This document shows positions 51,305 to 61,721 of a DNA stretch of 64,000 nt, piece by piece. Below the pieces are notes generated by a model. That model was not told the DNA's origin. It made no database searches and was given only the letters and a program-made list of their open reading frames with translations. Made by a program: the position numbers and the translations under genes. Within the stretch, counting starts at the first letter, position 1. Each line of letters starts with the position of its first letter. This stretch comes from Streptomyces sp. NBC_00464 (GTDB lineage Bacteria; Actinomycetota; Actinomycetes; Streptomycetales; Streptomycetaceae), in contig NZ_CP107899.1 of the NCBI RefSeq assembly GCF_036013915.1, forward strand, positions 5,456,001 to 5,520,000. The letters are read 5' to 3'.

Positions 51305-52528
51305 TCAGACCGTCGCGTGGCCGGAAATCTGTTCGTGGCAGCCGTTGTCGGACGGGGCGCAGGTCACGTCGTCGTAGGCGCCGGCACCGATCGCGGCGAA
51401 GTTGCCGAGGCTCTCGGTCCCGGGCTCGAAGTAGCCGCTGTGGCCGACCGCGTCGCCCGCCGACGCGATCCGTGCACCGAAGTCCGGATCGACCGGGTCG
51501 GCCCCGTGGCCGAGGCCTCCGACCTCCAGGTTCGGCACGTCCTCGATCCAGTCGCCGTTGTCCCGCATCGCCCACACATTGGCCCGGGTGTGCAGCTGGC
51601 CGGCGTTGTCGACCCGCATTCCGGGGCTGCCCGCGACCGCGATGTCCGTCACCCGGCCGGGCAGTTCGTCCGCGGCGACGCCGCACAGGACGGAGCCGTA
51701 GCTGTGGCAGAACAACGAGACGGGAGCCGTTCCCGGGAGCGCCCCGACGAGTGCGTCGAGCCGGACCGCCCCGCGCTCGGCGAGGTTCCCCGTGGCCGCG
51801 TCCATGCCGATGCCGGCCGGTGCGGTGTAGTCGGCCCAGGCGATCACCGCGGTCCGCACGCCGGGATGCGCGGAGTGCTCGGCCGCGTACAGGGACTTGG
51901 CCATGCCGACGGGTGCGGCGTTCGTCTTGCTTCCGGTGCGTTCCAGCGTCAGGAGGTTCGTGTCGACGCCCGGGACGATCACCGAGACCCGGTCGGCCCG
52001 GTCGAGGTCGCCGATCACCTCGGCGGCGTGGCCGCGGCCCGTCGGGTCGAACGCGAGGAAGTGCCGGCCGGCGGCGAGCATCGAGCGGAAGCGGTCCGCC
52101 CGGTGCTGCGCCTCGGCGCGGCCGTCGGGGGAGAGCCGCTGGTCGTGCACCCGGGTCTGCTCGGTCGTGCGCGCCTGTTCCAGTGCCAGCCGGTTGGCCC
52201 GGTAGCGCAGGGTGACCGGGGCGCCGTTCAGATTCCCCACCACGAGCGGGTACTTGCGGGCCAGCCGGGCACTCTGCGCGTCCGTGAGGGCGGCGAAGAA
52301 GTGCGCCAGCTTGTAGGGGGGTGCGTCCGCCGAGGGGAGCGTCTGTCCCGCTATCGATCCCTTGGCCCAGGAAGCGAGTGCGACGGTGCGGGGCGCGTCG
52401 GACTGCTGATGACGCACGGCGGTCCAGCCGGTGGTCGCCAGCATCACGAACACGACCGCGATGGCGAGAAGAGCGCGCCAGGCGGTGAGCGTGGGGGAGG
52501 AGTCGAAGGAAGTCACTTCGGCCCACAT
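51305..52528 (-). CDS. Secreted alpha/beta hydrolase, DUF1023 family (copy 2)
   Basis: A 407-residue paralog of the hydrolase at 46809. The N-terminal anchor is WRALLAIAVVFVMLATTGWTAV. The core aligns closely with copy 1: HFLAFDPTGRGHAAEVIGDLDRADRVSVIVPGVDTN, the elbow LFCHSYGSVLCGVAADE, GSPGMRVDNAGQLHT and VGHSGYFEPGTESLGNFAAIGAG. It carries an insertion of about 20 residues in the helical region (QARTTEQTRVHDQRLSPDG) and a Cys-containing C-terminal tail. ATG at 52528 or GTG at 52516 are the candidate starts. It is monocistronic or leads the DUF4429 gene 116 nt further on. Enzyme activity is inferred from the fold only. Confidence 0.83.
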   Translation of the reverse strand: MWAEVTSFDSSPTLTAWRALLAIAVVFVMLATTGWTAVRHQQSDAPRTVALASWAKGSIAGQTLPSADAPPYKLAHFFAALTDAQSARLARKYPLVVGNLNGAPVTLRYRANRLALEQARTTEQTRVHDQRLSPDGRAEAQHRADRFRSMLAAGRHFLAFDPTGRGHAAEVIGDLDRADRVSVIVPGVDTNLLTLERTGSKTNAAPVGMAKSLYAAEHSAHPGVRTAVIAWADYTAPAGIGMDAATGNLAERGAVRLDALVGALPGTAPVSLFCHSYGSVLCGVAADELPGRVTDIAVAGSPGMRVDNAGQLHTRANVWAMRDNGDWIEDVPNLEVGGLGHGADPVDPDFGARIASAGDAVGHSGYFEPGTESLGNFAAIGAGAYDDVTCAPSDNGCHEQISGHATV

Positions 52529-52732
52529 TAGGAGACGTGCGTAAGGCGTCGTTAAGCGGGTGACGCACATCACTCGACTATGGGGAAGGGAACGCCGTTT
52601 CGCTCACGCTGTGTTCGGCCTTGCGGCACGCTCCGACGCGCCCGGCGTCACCGGGGTGCCGCATCGGGGCGCCGTGGCCCGGTTGTTGTGAGGTCGGTCA
52701 TGTCCCGCGTCCGAGGCGTGCGCCACACCACC

Positions 52733-53413
52733 TCAGTTGAGGTGCGCCGTCCCGGCCGGGTGCGCGCGCCAGTCCCCGGCGAGGGCCGGGCCCAACTGGT
52801 CCAGGTAGCTCTCGGTCAGCGTCCGCAGCGAGTCCATGCTGCCGTCGCAGCCCCGTCCCCACAGCTGTCCGGTCACCCGCATCACCCCGGAGAACGCGGC
52901 GACGGCGACGCGCGGCCGCGGGTCCCGCGCCATGTCCAGGCCCTCGCGCTCGGCGATCAGCCCGGCGATCTGCTCCTCCAGGGCCACGCTGCGCCGCATG
53001 TGGGCGGCGAGCAGGGAGGGGGTGGACTCGATCATCTGATACGTCCGCATGTGGAGCTCGACCGGGATGATGGCCTCGATGGCCTCTCCGATACTGTTCC
53101 AGGCGCACAGGACCGCGCGGCGCATGGCCTCGAAAGGGGTTTCGGCGGTGGGACGTTGACGGAGTTCGAGGATGAAGCGCGACTCCACCATGTCCTGGAC
53201 GGCGAAGACGACCGACTCCTTGCCCGCGAAGTAGCGGAAGAAGGTGCGCTGGGAGACCTCGACGGCGTCGGCGATCTCGTCGACGGTGGTCTCCTCGTAC
53301 CCCTGGGTGGTGAAGAGATCGAGGGCGGCACGGAGCAGGGCGTCCCGGGTGCGGCGCTTCTTGCGTTCGCGCAGCCCGGCCGGAAGGCCTGCGGCTCGTT
53401 GCCCGTCGGTCAC
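52733..53413 (-). CDS. TetR family regulator (of the adjacent DHA2 exporter)
   Basis: A 226-residue repressor. The helix-turn-helix is LLRAALDLFTTQGYEETTVDEIADAVEVSQRTFFRYFAGKESVVFAV (residues 26-72). The C-terminal half forms the ligand pocket. Start is GTG at 53413. It is divergent from a DHA2-type MFS exporter, 116 nt away, the common arrangement of a drug-responsive repressor and its pump. A matching inverted repeat lies in the gap at 53468-53506. The open frame antisense to this gene is discarded. Confidence 0.9.
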   Translation of the reverse strand: MTDGQRAAGLPAGLRERKKRRTRDALLRAALDLFTTQGYEETTVDEIADAVEVSQRTFFRYFAGKESVVFAVQDMVESRFILELRQRPTAETPFEAMRRAVLCAWNSIGEAIEAIIPVELHMRTYQMIESTPSLLAAHMRRSVALEEQIAGLIAEREGLDMARDPRPRVAVAAFSGVMRVTGQLWGRGCDGSMDSLRTLTESYLDQLGPALAGDWRAHPAGTAHLN

Positions 53414-53467
53414 TGAACTGGTCCTCTTTTCCCTGCTTTGTCCAGCTCAGCCTACCTGTGAGCTACG

Positions 53468-53506
53468 TGACAGTTACCGACTTGTGAATTGGTTTGTCAA
53501 CTGTCA
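53468..53506. promoter_or_regulatory. Candidate operator between TetR and exporter genes
   Basis: Inverted half-sites TGACAGTT (53468-53475) and AACTGTCA (53499-53506) are 23 nt apart in the 116-nt divergent gap. A TTGTCA element (53494-53499) that may serve as the exporter -35 overlaps the second half-site. A convincing -10 was not found, so the start point is open. Repression by the neighbouring TetR protein is the simplest reading. Confidence 0.5.
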
Positions 53507-53529
53507 GCGACTGACACTAACCTCCGGGT

Positions 53530-55140
53530 ATGACTAGTCAGACCACCGTCGAGAAGGCGTCGCGGGAACCTCAGGACCCTCTCGGCACCCCACCAGTCAA
53601 GGGCCTGCGCGGCCACCCCTGGCTGACGCTCTTCTCCGTGGCCATCGGCGTGATGATGGTCGCGCTCGACGGCACGATCGTCGCGATAGCCAACCCCGCG
53701 ATCCAGCAGGACCTCGGCGCCTCGCTCGCCGATGTCCAGTGGATCACCAACGGCTACATGCTCGCCCTCGCCGTCTCCCTGATCACTGCGGGCAAGCTCG
53801 GTGACCGGTTCGGCCACCGCCAGACCTTCCTGATCGGCATCGCCGGCTTCGCCGCGGCGTCGGCGGCCATCGGGTTCTCCAGCAGCGTGGCCCTGGTGAT
53901 CGTGTTCCGGGTGCTTCAGGGGCTCTTCGGCGCCCTGCTGATGCCTGCCGCGCTCGGCCTGCTGCGCGCCACCTTCCCGGCCGAGAAGCTGAACATGGCG
54001 ATCGGCATCTGGGGCATGGTGATCGGCGCCTCGACCGCGGGCGGCCCGATCCTGGGCGGCGTGCTCGTCGAGCACGTCAGCTGGCAGTCCGTCTTCTTCA
54101 TCAACGTGCCGGTCGGTGTGATCGCCCTCGTCATGGGCGTGCTGATCCTCAAGGACCACCGCGCCGAGAACGCGCCGCGCTCCTTCGACATCGCGGGCAT
54201 CGTGCTGCTGTCGACTGCGATGTTCTGCCTGATCTGGGCGCTCATCAAGGGCGCGGAGTGGGGCTGGGGCGACCCCAAGACGGTCGGCTTCCTGGTCGCC
54301 GCCGTCGCCCTGTTCGTCGCGTTCGCCCTCGTCCAGCAGCGCGTCAGGGAACCGCTGATCCCGCTGGCGATGTTCCGCTCCGTACCGCTGTCCGCGGGCA
54401 CGGTCCTGATGGTGTTGATGGCCTTCGGTTTCATGGGCGGCCTGTTCTTCGTCACCTTCTACCTTCAGAACGTGCACGGTCTGAGCCCGGTCGACAGCGG
54501 TCTGCACCTGCTGCCGCTGACCGGGATGATGATCGTCGCCTCGCCGCTCGCGGGCGCCATGATCACCAAGTTCGGCCCGCGGGTTCCGCTCGTCGGCGGC
54601 ATGGTGAGTACCGCGGTCGCCATGTTCGGTATGTCCCAGCTGACCGTCGACACCAGCACCCTGACCATGTCGATCTGGTTCGCCCTGCTCGGTCTCGGTC
54701 TCGCGCCGGTCATGGTCGGCGCCACCGAGGTCATCGTGGGCAACGCCCCGATGGAGCTCTCCGGCGTCGCCGGTGGTCTGCAGCAGGCCGCCATGCAGGT
54801 CGGTGGCAGTCTCGGTACGGCGGTGCTGGGCGCGATCATGGCAGCCGGCGTCGATTCCAAGCTGCCCGACAACTGGAAGGAAGCGCAGCTTCCGCCGCTG
54901 TCGCCCGAGCAGCTCGACCAGGCGTCCTCCGCGATCAAGGTCGGCATGCCGCCGGTCGCCGAGGGAACCCCGCCGGAGGTCGCGGGCAAGATCGTGAACG
55001 TCGCCCACGACACCTTCGTCTCGGGCATGAGCACCGCGTTCATGGTCGCCGGCATCGTCGCGGTCATCGCCGCCCTGGTCGCCACACTGACCAAGCGCGG
55101 GGAGAACGCCGAGGCGGGCGTGGGCGCCGGTCACATCTGA
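53530..55140 (+). CDS. MFS drug exporter, DHA2 (EmrB/QacA) family
   Basis: A 536-residue membrane protein with about 14 TM segments. The DHA2 signatures are clear: FSVAIGVMMVALDGTIVAIANPAIQQDLGASLADVQWITNGYMLALAVSLITAGKLGDRFGHRQTFLIGI (motifs D1 and A) and FRVLQGLFGALLMPAALGLLRATF. It is expected to export hydrophobic compounds or drugs using the proton gradient. ATG at 53530 is used; the ribosome site is weak and the leader short. The divergent TetR gene is its likely regulator. A perfect hairpin terminator follows at 55185. The substrate cannot be named. Confidence 0.92.
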   Translation: MTSQTTVEKASREPQDPLGTPPVKGLRGHPWLTLFSVAIGVMMVALDGTIVAIANPAIQQDLGASLADVQWITNGYMLALAVSLITAGKLGDRFGHRQTFLIGIAGFAAASAAIGFSSSVALVIVFRVLQGLFGALLMPAALGLLRATFPAEKLNMAIGIWGMVIGASTAGGPILGGVLVEHVSWQSVFFINVPVGVIALVMGVLILKDHRAENAPRSFDIAGIVLLSTAMFCLIWALIKGAEWGWGDPKTVGFLVAAVALFVAFALVQQRVREPLIPLAMFRSVPLSAGTVLMVLMAFGFMGGLFFVTFYLQNVHGLSPVDSGLHLLPLTGMMIVASPLAGAMITKFGPRVPLVGGMVSTAVAMFGMSQLTVDTSTLTMSIWFALLGLGLAPVMVGATEVIVGNAPMELSGVAGGLQQAAMQVGGSLGTAVLGAIMAAGVDSKLPDNWKEAQLPPLSPEQLDQASSAIKVGMPPVAEGTPPEVAGKIVNVAHDTFVSGMSTAFMVAGIVAVIAALVATLTKRGENAEAGVGAGHI

Positions 55141-55184
55141 CCTGACCCGCCCTGGCGCCCCAGGGCGTCAACACGGTACGCACA

Positions 55185-55216
55185 ACAGCCCCGCCGGAAC
55201 GTTCCGGCGGGGCTGT
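55185..55216 (+). terminator. Perfect hairpin after the DHA2 exporter
   Basis: A 32-nt perfect palindrome (16-bp arms, 55185-55200 and 55201-55216; ACAGCCCCGCCGGAAC and its complement). It lies 44 nt after the exporter stop codon. Confidence 0.85.
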
Positions 55217-55317
55217 CGCCTATCAGGGTGGTCCCGCCCCCGGGCCCCTTCCCCAGTCGTTGCCACGCAGCTCAGGGTGGGTGCGGAAGATCCACATCAA
55301 CACGGGGGCTGATTCAT

Positions 55318-55680
55318 ATGCGTACGACCGTTGTCGCGGCCGCCCTGGCCGCCACCGCACTCGTCCCACAGGCTCCGGCCCAAGCCGCTCCCGGCCGGCT
55401 CGGGGACTGCGGAAGCGGCCAGCTCTGTCTCTGGGCGAAACCCGACTTCACCGGCGCCCGGCAGGTCCACGAACTCTCCACCATCGACATCGAGAGCTGC
55501 GTACCGCTGAAGGCGGGCACCACCGTCCAGGCACTGGCCAACCGCACCGGCCGGCCCGTCACCACCTATCAGTCGGCGGAGTGCGACGAGACCGGCGAGT
55601 TCGACACCTACCCGGGAGACGGCACCTGGGTCCCGCACGCCCCGTACCAGGTACGGGCCTTCAAGATCTGGGAGAACTGA
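55318..55680 (+). CDS. Small secreted protein, peptidase-inhibitor I36-like
   Basis: A 120-residue secreted protein. The signal peptide is MRTTVVAAALAATALVPQAPAQA. The mature part is GRLGDCGSGQLCLWAKPDFTGARQVHELSTIDIESCVPLKAGTTVQALANRTGRPVTTYQSAECDETGEF, with four cysteines and the C-x-x-G-x-L-C-L-W pattern of the Streptomyces I36 inhibitor (SMI-type, beta/gamma-crystallin-like) family. It may inhibit metalloproteases, but related crystallin-like proteins have other roles. ATG at 55318 fits the signal peptide; the longer frame does not. It ends in a strong terminator. Confidence 0.85.
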   Translation: MRTTVVAAALAATALVPQAPAQAAPGRLGDCGSGQLCLWAKPDFTGARQVHELSTIDIESCVPLKAGTTVQALANRTGRPVTTYQSAECDETGEFDTYPGDGTWVPHAPYQVRAFKIWEN

Positions 55681-55695
55681 CCGGACACGGAAAAC

Positions 55696-55739
55696 GCCGC
55701 GGGGCGACGGGAGCTGTCAGGCTCCCGCCGCCCCGCGGC
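55696..55739. terminator. Bidirectional hairpin between the I36 gene and aceE
   Basis: A 19-bp stem with a single mismatch (55696-55714 and 55721-55739), loop 6 nt. It lies between the convergent stop codons of the I36 gene and aceE, with a short T-containing tail on one side. Confidence 0.82.
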
Positions 55740-55756
55740 CGTTCGTTCGTCCGTGA

Positions 55757-58498
<2,742 letters not shown>

Positions 58499-58692
58499 GC
58501 TGTTCCTTCGCTGTTCGGTGCTGCTCTACGGGGCCTGGGCACGGGGAGACGTCCCCCGGTGTGTCTGCTGCGTACGCCAACCCATCGTGTACCGCGAGGG
58601 CGCAAACGTCATCTCTACCCAGAGGTAACCGCCGACTTTCGCGACTCCGTGTCCCGGACGGACGCACGGGCCGCGCCGGATCGGGTGACCGA

Positions 58693-58800
58693 CCGGGCAG
58701 GAGTCACCGGGCGGGAGCCGCCCGGCGGGAGACATCAACCAGGAGACATCGGGCAGGAGGCATCGGGCAGGATGAGCCGGGCAGCAGGATGGGTCGGGCC
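58693..58800. repeat. Degenerate ~14-bp tandem repeats in the aceE upstream region
   Basis: About seven imperfect units related to GGGCAGGAGGCATC lie in a row. They fall in the middle of the 592-nt gap (58499-59090) between aceE and the DUF3052 gene, which are transcribed apart. The rest of the gap holds no convincing gene. The promoters could not be assigned with confidence. Confidence 0.6.
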
Positions 58801-59090
58801 AAACCGCAACCATACGCCCAAGGCGGCCAAGCGTTCCCAAACGCTGTTCGACTCCGATTGCCGGACCGAAACCGCATAAGCTGTTCAAGGACGTAAAGGG
58901 TGTGGACGGCAGCGCCGGCTCCCACGGAGGGTCCGCCGACAGTGCGGTGACGTGGCAGGGAACGTCACCGTTTAGGCGGTCTCGTACGCTGGGTACTTGC
59001 GCGATCCGCCGCTCCCGTGTGGACTACGGCCAACGCCCCGCGCACGCGCGTGGCTGAAGCATTTTCCGAAACATGATCAGGAGGCAACCC

Positions 59091-59528
59091 GTGAGCGCGA
59101 CCGCGGACCACGCGGAGGAGCGGACCAACCCGGCAGCACGCCTGGGGTTCGAGCCCGGACAGGTGGTCCAGGAGATCGGCTACGACGACGACGTCGAGCT
59201 GGAGCTCCGTGAGGGCATTGAGGCCACTACCGGCCAGGATCTCGTCGATGAGGAGTACGACGACGTCGCAGACGTCGTCCTGCTCTGGTTCCGCGACGAG
59301 GACGGCGACCTTACGGACGCGCTGGTGGATGCCATTGGTCTGCTCGAGGACGGCGGTACGGTCTGGCTGATGACGCCGAAGACCGGCCGTGACGGATACG
59401 TCGAGCCGAGCGATATCAACGAGGCTGCCCAGACAGCCGGTCTCGCCCAGACCAAGAGCATCAGTGCGGGCAAGGACTGGACGGGCAGCCGTCTGGTCAC
59501 GCCGAAGGCGGCCAAGGCCAAGCGCTGA
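59091..59528 (+). CDS. DUF3052 family protein
   Basis: A 145-residue acidic cytosolic protein of the actinobacterial DUF3052 family (function unknown). It reads GFEPGQVVQEIGYDDDVELELREGIEATTGQDLVDEEYDDVADVVLLWFRDEDGDLTDALVDAIGLLEDGGTVWLMTPKTGRDGYVEPSDINEAAQTAGLAQTKSISAGKDW when the variable ends are removed, laid out as beta-alpha repeats. GTG at 59091 sits 5 nt after AGGAGGCAA, a good ribosome site, in preference to ATG at 59073. It is divergent from aceE, and a terminator follows. Homologs are often encoded near aceE in Streptomyces, as far as I recall. Confidence 0.88.
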   Translation: MSATADHAEERTNPAARLGFEPGQVVQEIGYDDDVELELREGIEATTGQDLVDEEYDDVADVVLLWFRDEDGDLTDALVDAIGLLEDGGTVWLMTPKTGRDGYVEPSDINEAAQTAGLAQTKSISAGKDWTGSRLVTPKAAKAKR

Positions 59529-59543
59529 ACCGCACTCGCCCCT

Positions 59544-59580
59544 GAAGGCCCCCGACGGCATCGCGCCGTCCGGGGCCTTC
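59544..59580 (+). terminator. Hairpin after the DUF3052 gene
   Basis: A 16-bp stem with one mismatch (59544-59559 and 59565-59580) and loop ATCGC, 15 nt after the stop codon. Confidence 0.85.
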
Positions 59581-59596
59581 GTACATTCCCGGCGAC

Positions 59597-59641
59597 GCCC
59601 GGCACGTCCATCCCCGGCACGTCCATCCCCCGCACGTCCGT
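59597..59641. repeat. Three-unit 15-bp tandem repeat
   Basis: Three consecutive units, GCCCGGCACGTCCAT, CCCCGGCACGTCCAT and CCCCCGCACGTCCGT, lie between the DUF3052 terminator and the peroxiredoxin promoter. The shared core is CGCACGTCC/GGCACGTCC. No function is evident. Confidence 0.8.
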
Positions 59642-59757
59642 TTCCCGTAGGTCCGCAGGAACCTTTCACGGGTGCTGCACGGCCGCCCCGCGCCTCTGCG
59701 TAGGGTGGGAGTCACCCGGACAGCCCAGCCCGGTGACGTAGCGAAGGGACGCGTTTC

Positions 59758-60216
59758 ATGGCGATCGAGGTCGGCACCAAGGCCCCGGATTTCGAGCTGA
59801 AGGACAACCACGGCCGGACCGTGAAGCTCTCCGACTTCCGCGGTGAGAAGAACGTGGTGCTGCTGTTCTACCCGTTCGCCTTCACCGGCGTCTGCACGGG
59901 CGAGCTCTGCGCGCTGCGCGACGAGCTGCCCGCCTTCGAGAACGACGACACGCAGCTGATCGCCGTCTCCAACGACTCCATCCACACGCTGCGCGTCTTC
60001 GCCGAGCAGGAGGGTCTCGAGTACCCGCTCGTCTCGGACTTCTGGCCGCACGGCGAGACCTCGCGTGCGTACGGCGTCTTCGACGAGGACAAGGGCTGTG
60101 CGGTGCGCGGGACCTTCATCATCGACAAGGAGGGCGTGGTGCGCTGGACGGTCGTCAACGGCCTGCCCGACGCGCGCGACCTGAACGAGTACCTCAAGGC
60201 GCTCGGCGCTCTCTGA
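59758..60216 (+). CDS. Peroxiredoxin (AhpE/BCP-like)
   Basis: A 152-residue thioredoxin-fold peroxidase that reduces hydrogen peroxide or organic peroxides. The peroxidatic Cys46 is in [19 protein letters not shown], and a second cysteine, Cys51, five residues on suggests an atypical two-Cys mechanism as in some BCP proteins, in place of the one-Cys AhpE mechanism. [37 protein letters not shown] N-terminal motifs and the [18 protein letters not shown] segment are typical. ATG at 59758 has GAAGGGA upstream. It lies 149 nt before the first terD gene in the same direction and may share a stress role with it. Confidence 0.92.
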   Translation: MAIEVGTKAPDFELKDNHGRTVKLSDFRGEKNVVLLFYPFAFTGVCTGELCALRDELPAFENDDTQLIAVSNDSIHTLRVFAEQEGLEYPLVSDFWPHGETSRAYGVFDEDKGCAVRGTFIIDKEGVVRWTVVNGLPDARDLNEYLKALGAL

Positions 60217-60364
60217 TCCGTGATCCGGTGGATCTCGCGCGACCCGGGCCAAAAGCCTGTTTTGGCCGGGAACCGGTCACTAGGATCCATTCGTTGATCG
60301 GATGCCAACACGACGTGGAGGCGCCGGCACCGGCCGGCCCCCAAAGAAACCAATGGGAGGACTC

Positions 60365-60940
60365 GTGGGAGTCAGCCTCAGCAAGGGCGGCAACGTCTCG
60401 CTGACCAAGGCCGCGCCCAACCTGACCGCGGTCATCGTGGGTCTGGGCTGGGACGCTCGTACCACCACCGGCGGCGACTTCGACCTCGACGCCAGCGCCC
60501 TGCTGACGAACGCCGAGGGCAAGGTCGGCAACGACGGCAACTTCGTCTTCTTCAACAACCTCAAGAGCCCCGACGGTTCCGTCGAGCACACCGGTGACAA
60601 CCTCACCGGTGAGGGCGAGGGCGACGACGAGGTCGTCAAGGTGAACCTGGCCGGCGTCCCGGCCGACGTGGACAAGATCGTCTTCCCGGTCTCGATCTAC
60701 GAGGCCGAGTCCCGCCAGCAGAGCTTCGGCCAGGTGCGCAACGCGTACATCCGCGTGGTCAACCAGGCCGACAACACCGAGCTCGCGCGTTACGACCTCA
60801 GCGAGGACGCCTCGACGGAGACCGCCATGGTCTTCGGCGAGCTGTACCGCAACGGTGCGGAGTGGAAGTTCCGCGCCATCGGTCAGGGCTACGCCTCGGG
60901 TCTGCGCGGGATCGCGCAGGACTTCGGCGTCAACGTCTAG
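60365..60940 (+). CDS. terD: TerD family protein (tellurite/stress resistance), copy 1
   Basis: A 191-residue cytosolic protein of the TerD/stress family. It starts [31 protein letters not shown] and contains the Ca2+-binding-type acidic sites [10 protein letters not shown] and [20 protein letters not shown]. The C-terminal [38 protein letters not shown] is standard. TerD proteins bind calcium and are linked to tellurite and other stress resistance; direct tellurite chemistry is not established. GTG at 60365 lies 4 nt after GGGAGG, so the ATG 63 nt upstream is not used. A pair of hairpins separates it from the second copy. Confidence 0.93.
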   Translation: MGVSLSKGGNVSLTKAAPNLTAVIVGLGWDARTTTGGDFDLDASALLTNAEGKVGNDGNFVFFNNLKSPDGSVEHTGDNLTGEGEGDDEVVKVNLAGVPADVDKIVFPVSIYEAESRQQSFGQVRNAYIRVVNQADNTELARYDLSEDASTETAMVFGELYRNGAEWKFRAIGQGYASGLRGIAQDFGVNV

Positions 60941-60943
60941 CAG

Positions 60944-61016
60944 GCGGTCCGGGGCGCACGTCCCGGACCGCACCAGCATGTCCCGTCCGGCGCCGCACCC
61001 TGTGCGGCGCCGGACG
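60944..61016 (+). terminator. Two tandem hairpins between the terD paralogs
   Basis: The first is a 10-bp stem GCGGTCCGGG/CCCGGACCGC (60944-60953 and 60962-60971). The second is a 15-bp perfect stem (60984-60998 and 61002-61016) with a 3-nt loop. They follow the first terD stop directly and probably end or attenuate transcription before the second copy. Confidence 0.75.
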
Positions 61017-61075
61017 CGCTCAGCAGACGGATTCACCGGCTCATCAACGGTTCATCGACTCGGGGAGGACACACC

Positions 61076-61651
61076 ATGGGCGTCACGCTCGCCAAGGGAG
61101 GCAATGTCTCCCTCTCCAAGGCCGCACCCAATCTCACCCAGGTGCTCATCGGTCTCGGCTGGGACGCACGATCCACGACGGGGGCGGATTTCGACCTCGA
61201 CGCCAGCGCACTGCTGTGCCAGTCGGGCCGGGTGCTCGGCGATGAATGGTTCGTGTTCTACAACAACCTCACGAGCCCCGATGGCTCCGTCGAGCACACC
61301 GGTGACAATCTCACGGGTGAGGGCGAGGGCGACGACGAGTCGGTCATCGTGAACCTCAACGAGGTGCCGGCCCACTGCGACAAGATCGTTTTTCCGGTCT
61401 CCATTCATGAGGCCGACAATCGCGGGCAGACGTTCGGCCAGGTCAGCAATGCGTTCATCCGGGTGGTCAACCAGGCCGACGGCCAGGAACTCGCGCGTTA
61501 CGACCTCAGCGAGGACGCCTCCACGGAGACCGCGATGATCTTCGGTGAGCTGTACCGGTACAACGGCGAGTGGAAGTTCCGTGCAGTAGGACAGGGGTAC
61601 GCGTCGGGGCTGCGGGGCATCGCTCTAGACTTCGGGGTCAACGTTTCGTAA
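61076..61651 (+). CDS. TerD family protein, copy 2
   Basis: A 191-residue paralog of the preceding TerD, similar along its whole length ([46 protein letters not shown]). The acidic sites DFDLDAS and [20 protein letters not shown] are unchanged, which suggests that calcium binding is kept. Differences are concentrated around residues 45-60, where [19 protein letters not shown] replaces [23 protein letters not shown] at 61076 follows GGGGAGGACACACC, a good ribosome site. It is followed 70 nt later by the TerC-type gene. Streptomyces commonly encode several TerD paralogs. Confidence 0.93.
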   Translation: MGVTLAKGGNVSLSKAAPNLTQVLIGLGWDARSTTGADFDLDASALLCQSGRVLGDEWFVFYNNLTSPDGSVEHTGDNLTGEGEGDDESVIVNLNEVPAHCDKIVFPVSIHEADNRGQTFGQVSNAFIRVVNQADGQELARYDLSEDASTETAMIFGELYRYNGEWKFRAVGQGYASGLRGIALDFGVNVS

Positions 61652-61721
61652 AGCCGCGCACGGCGCGGGGGAGCCCCGTGCTCTTCGGGGGAGACCCGTT
61701 ACATACATGATGGGGTAGCCA

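Noticed and set aside
58930..58970. GGAAC/GTCT pair as an ECF-sigma promoter for the DUF3052 gene
   Set aside because: The spacing does not fit the SigR or SigE consensus as I know it, so it was not annotated.
61658..61680. GCACGG/CCGTGC hairpin after the second terD gene
   Set aside because: The stem is short with a poor loop; too weak to list as a terminator before the TerC-type gene.
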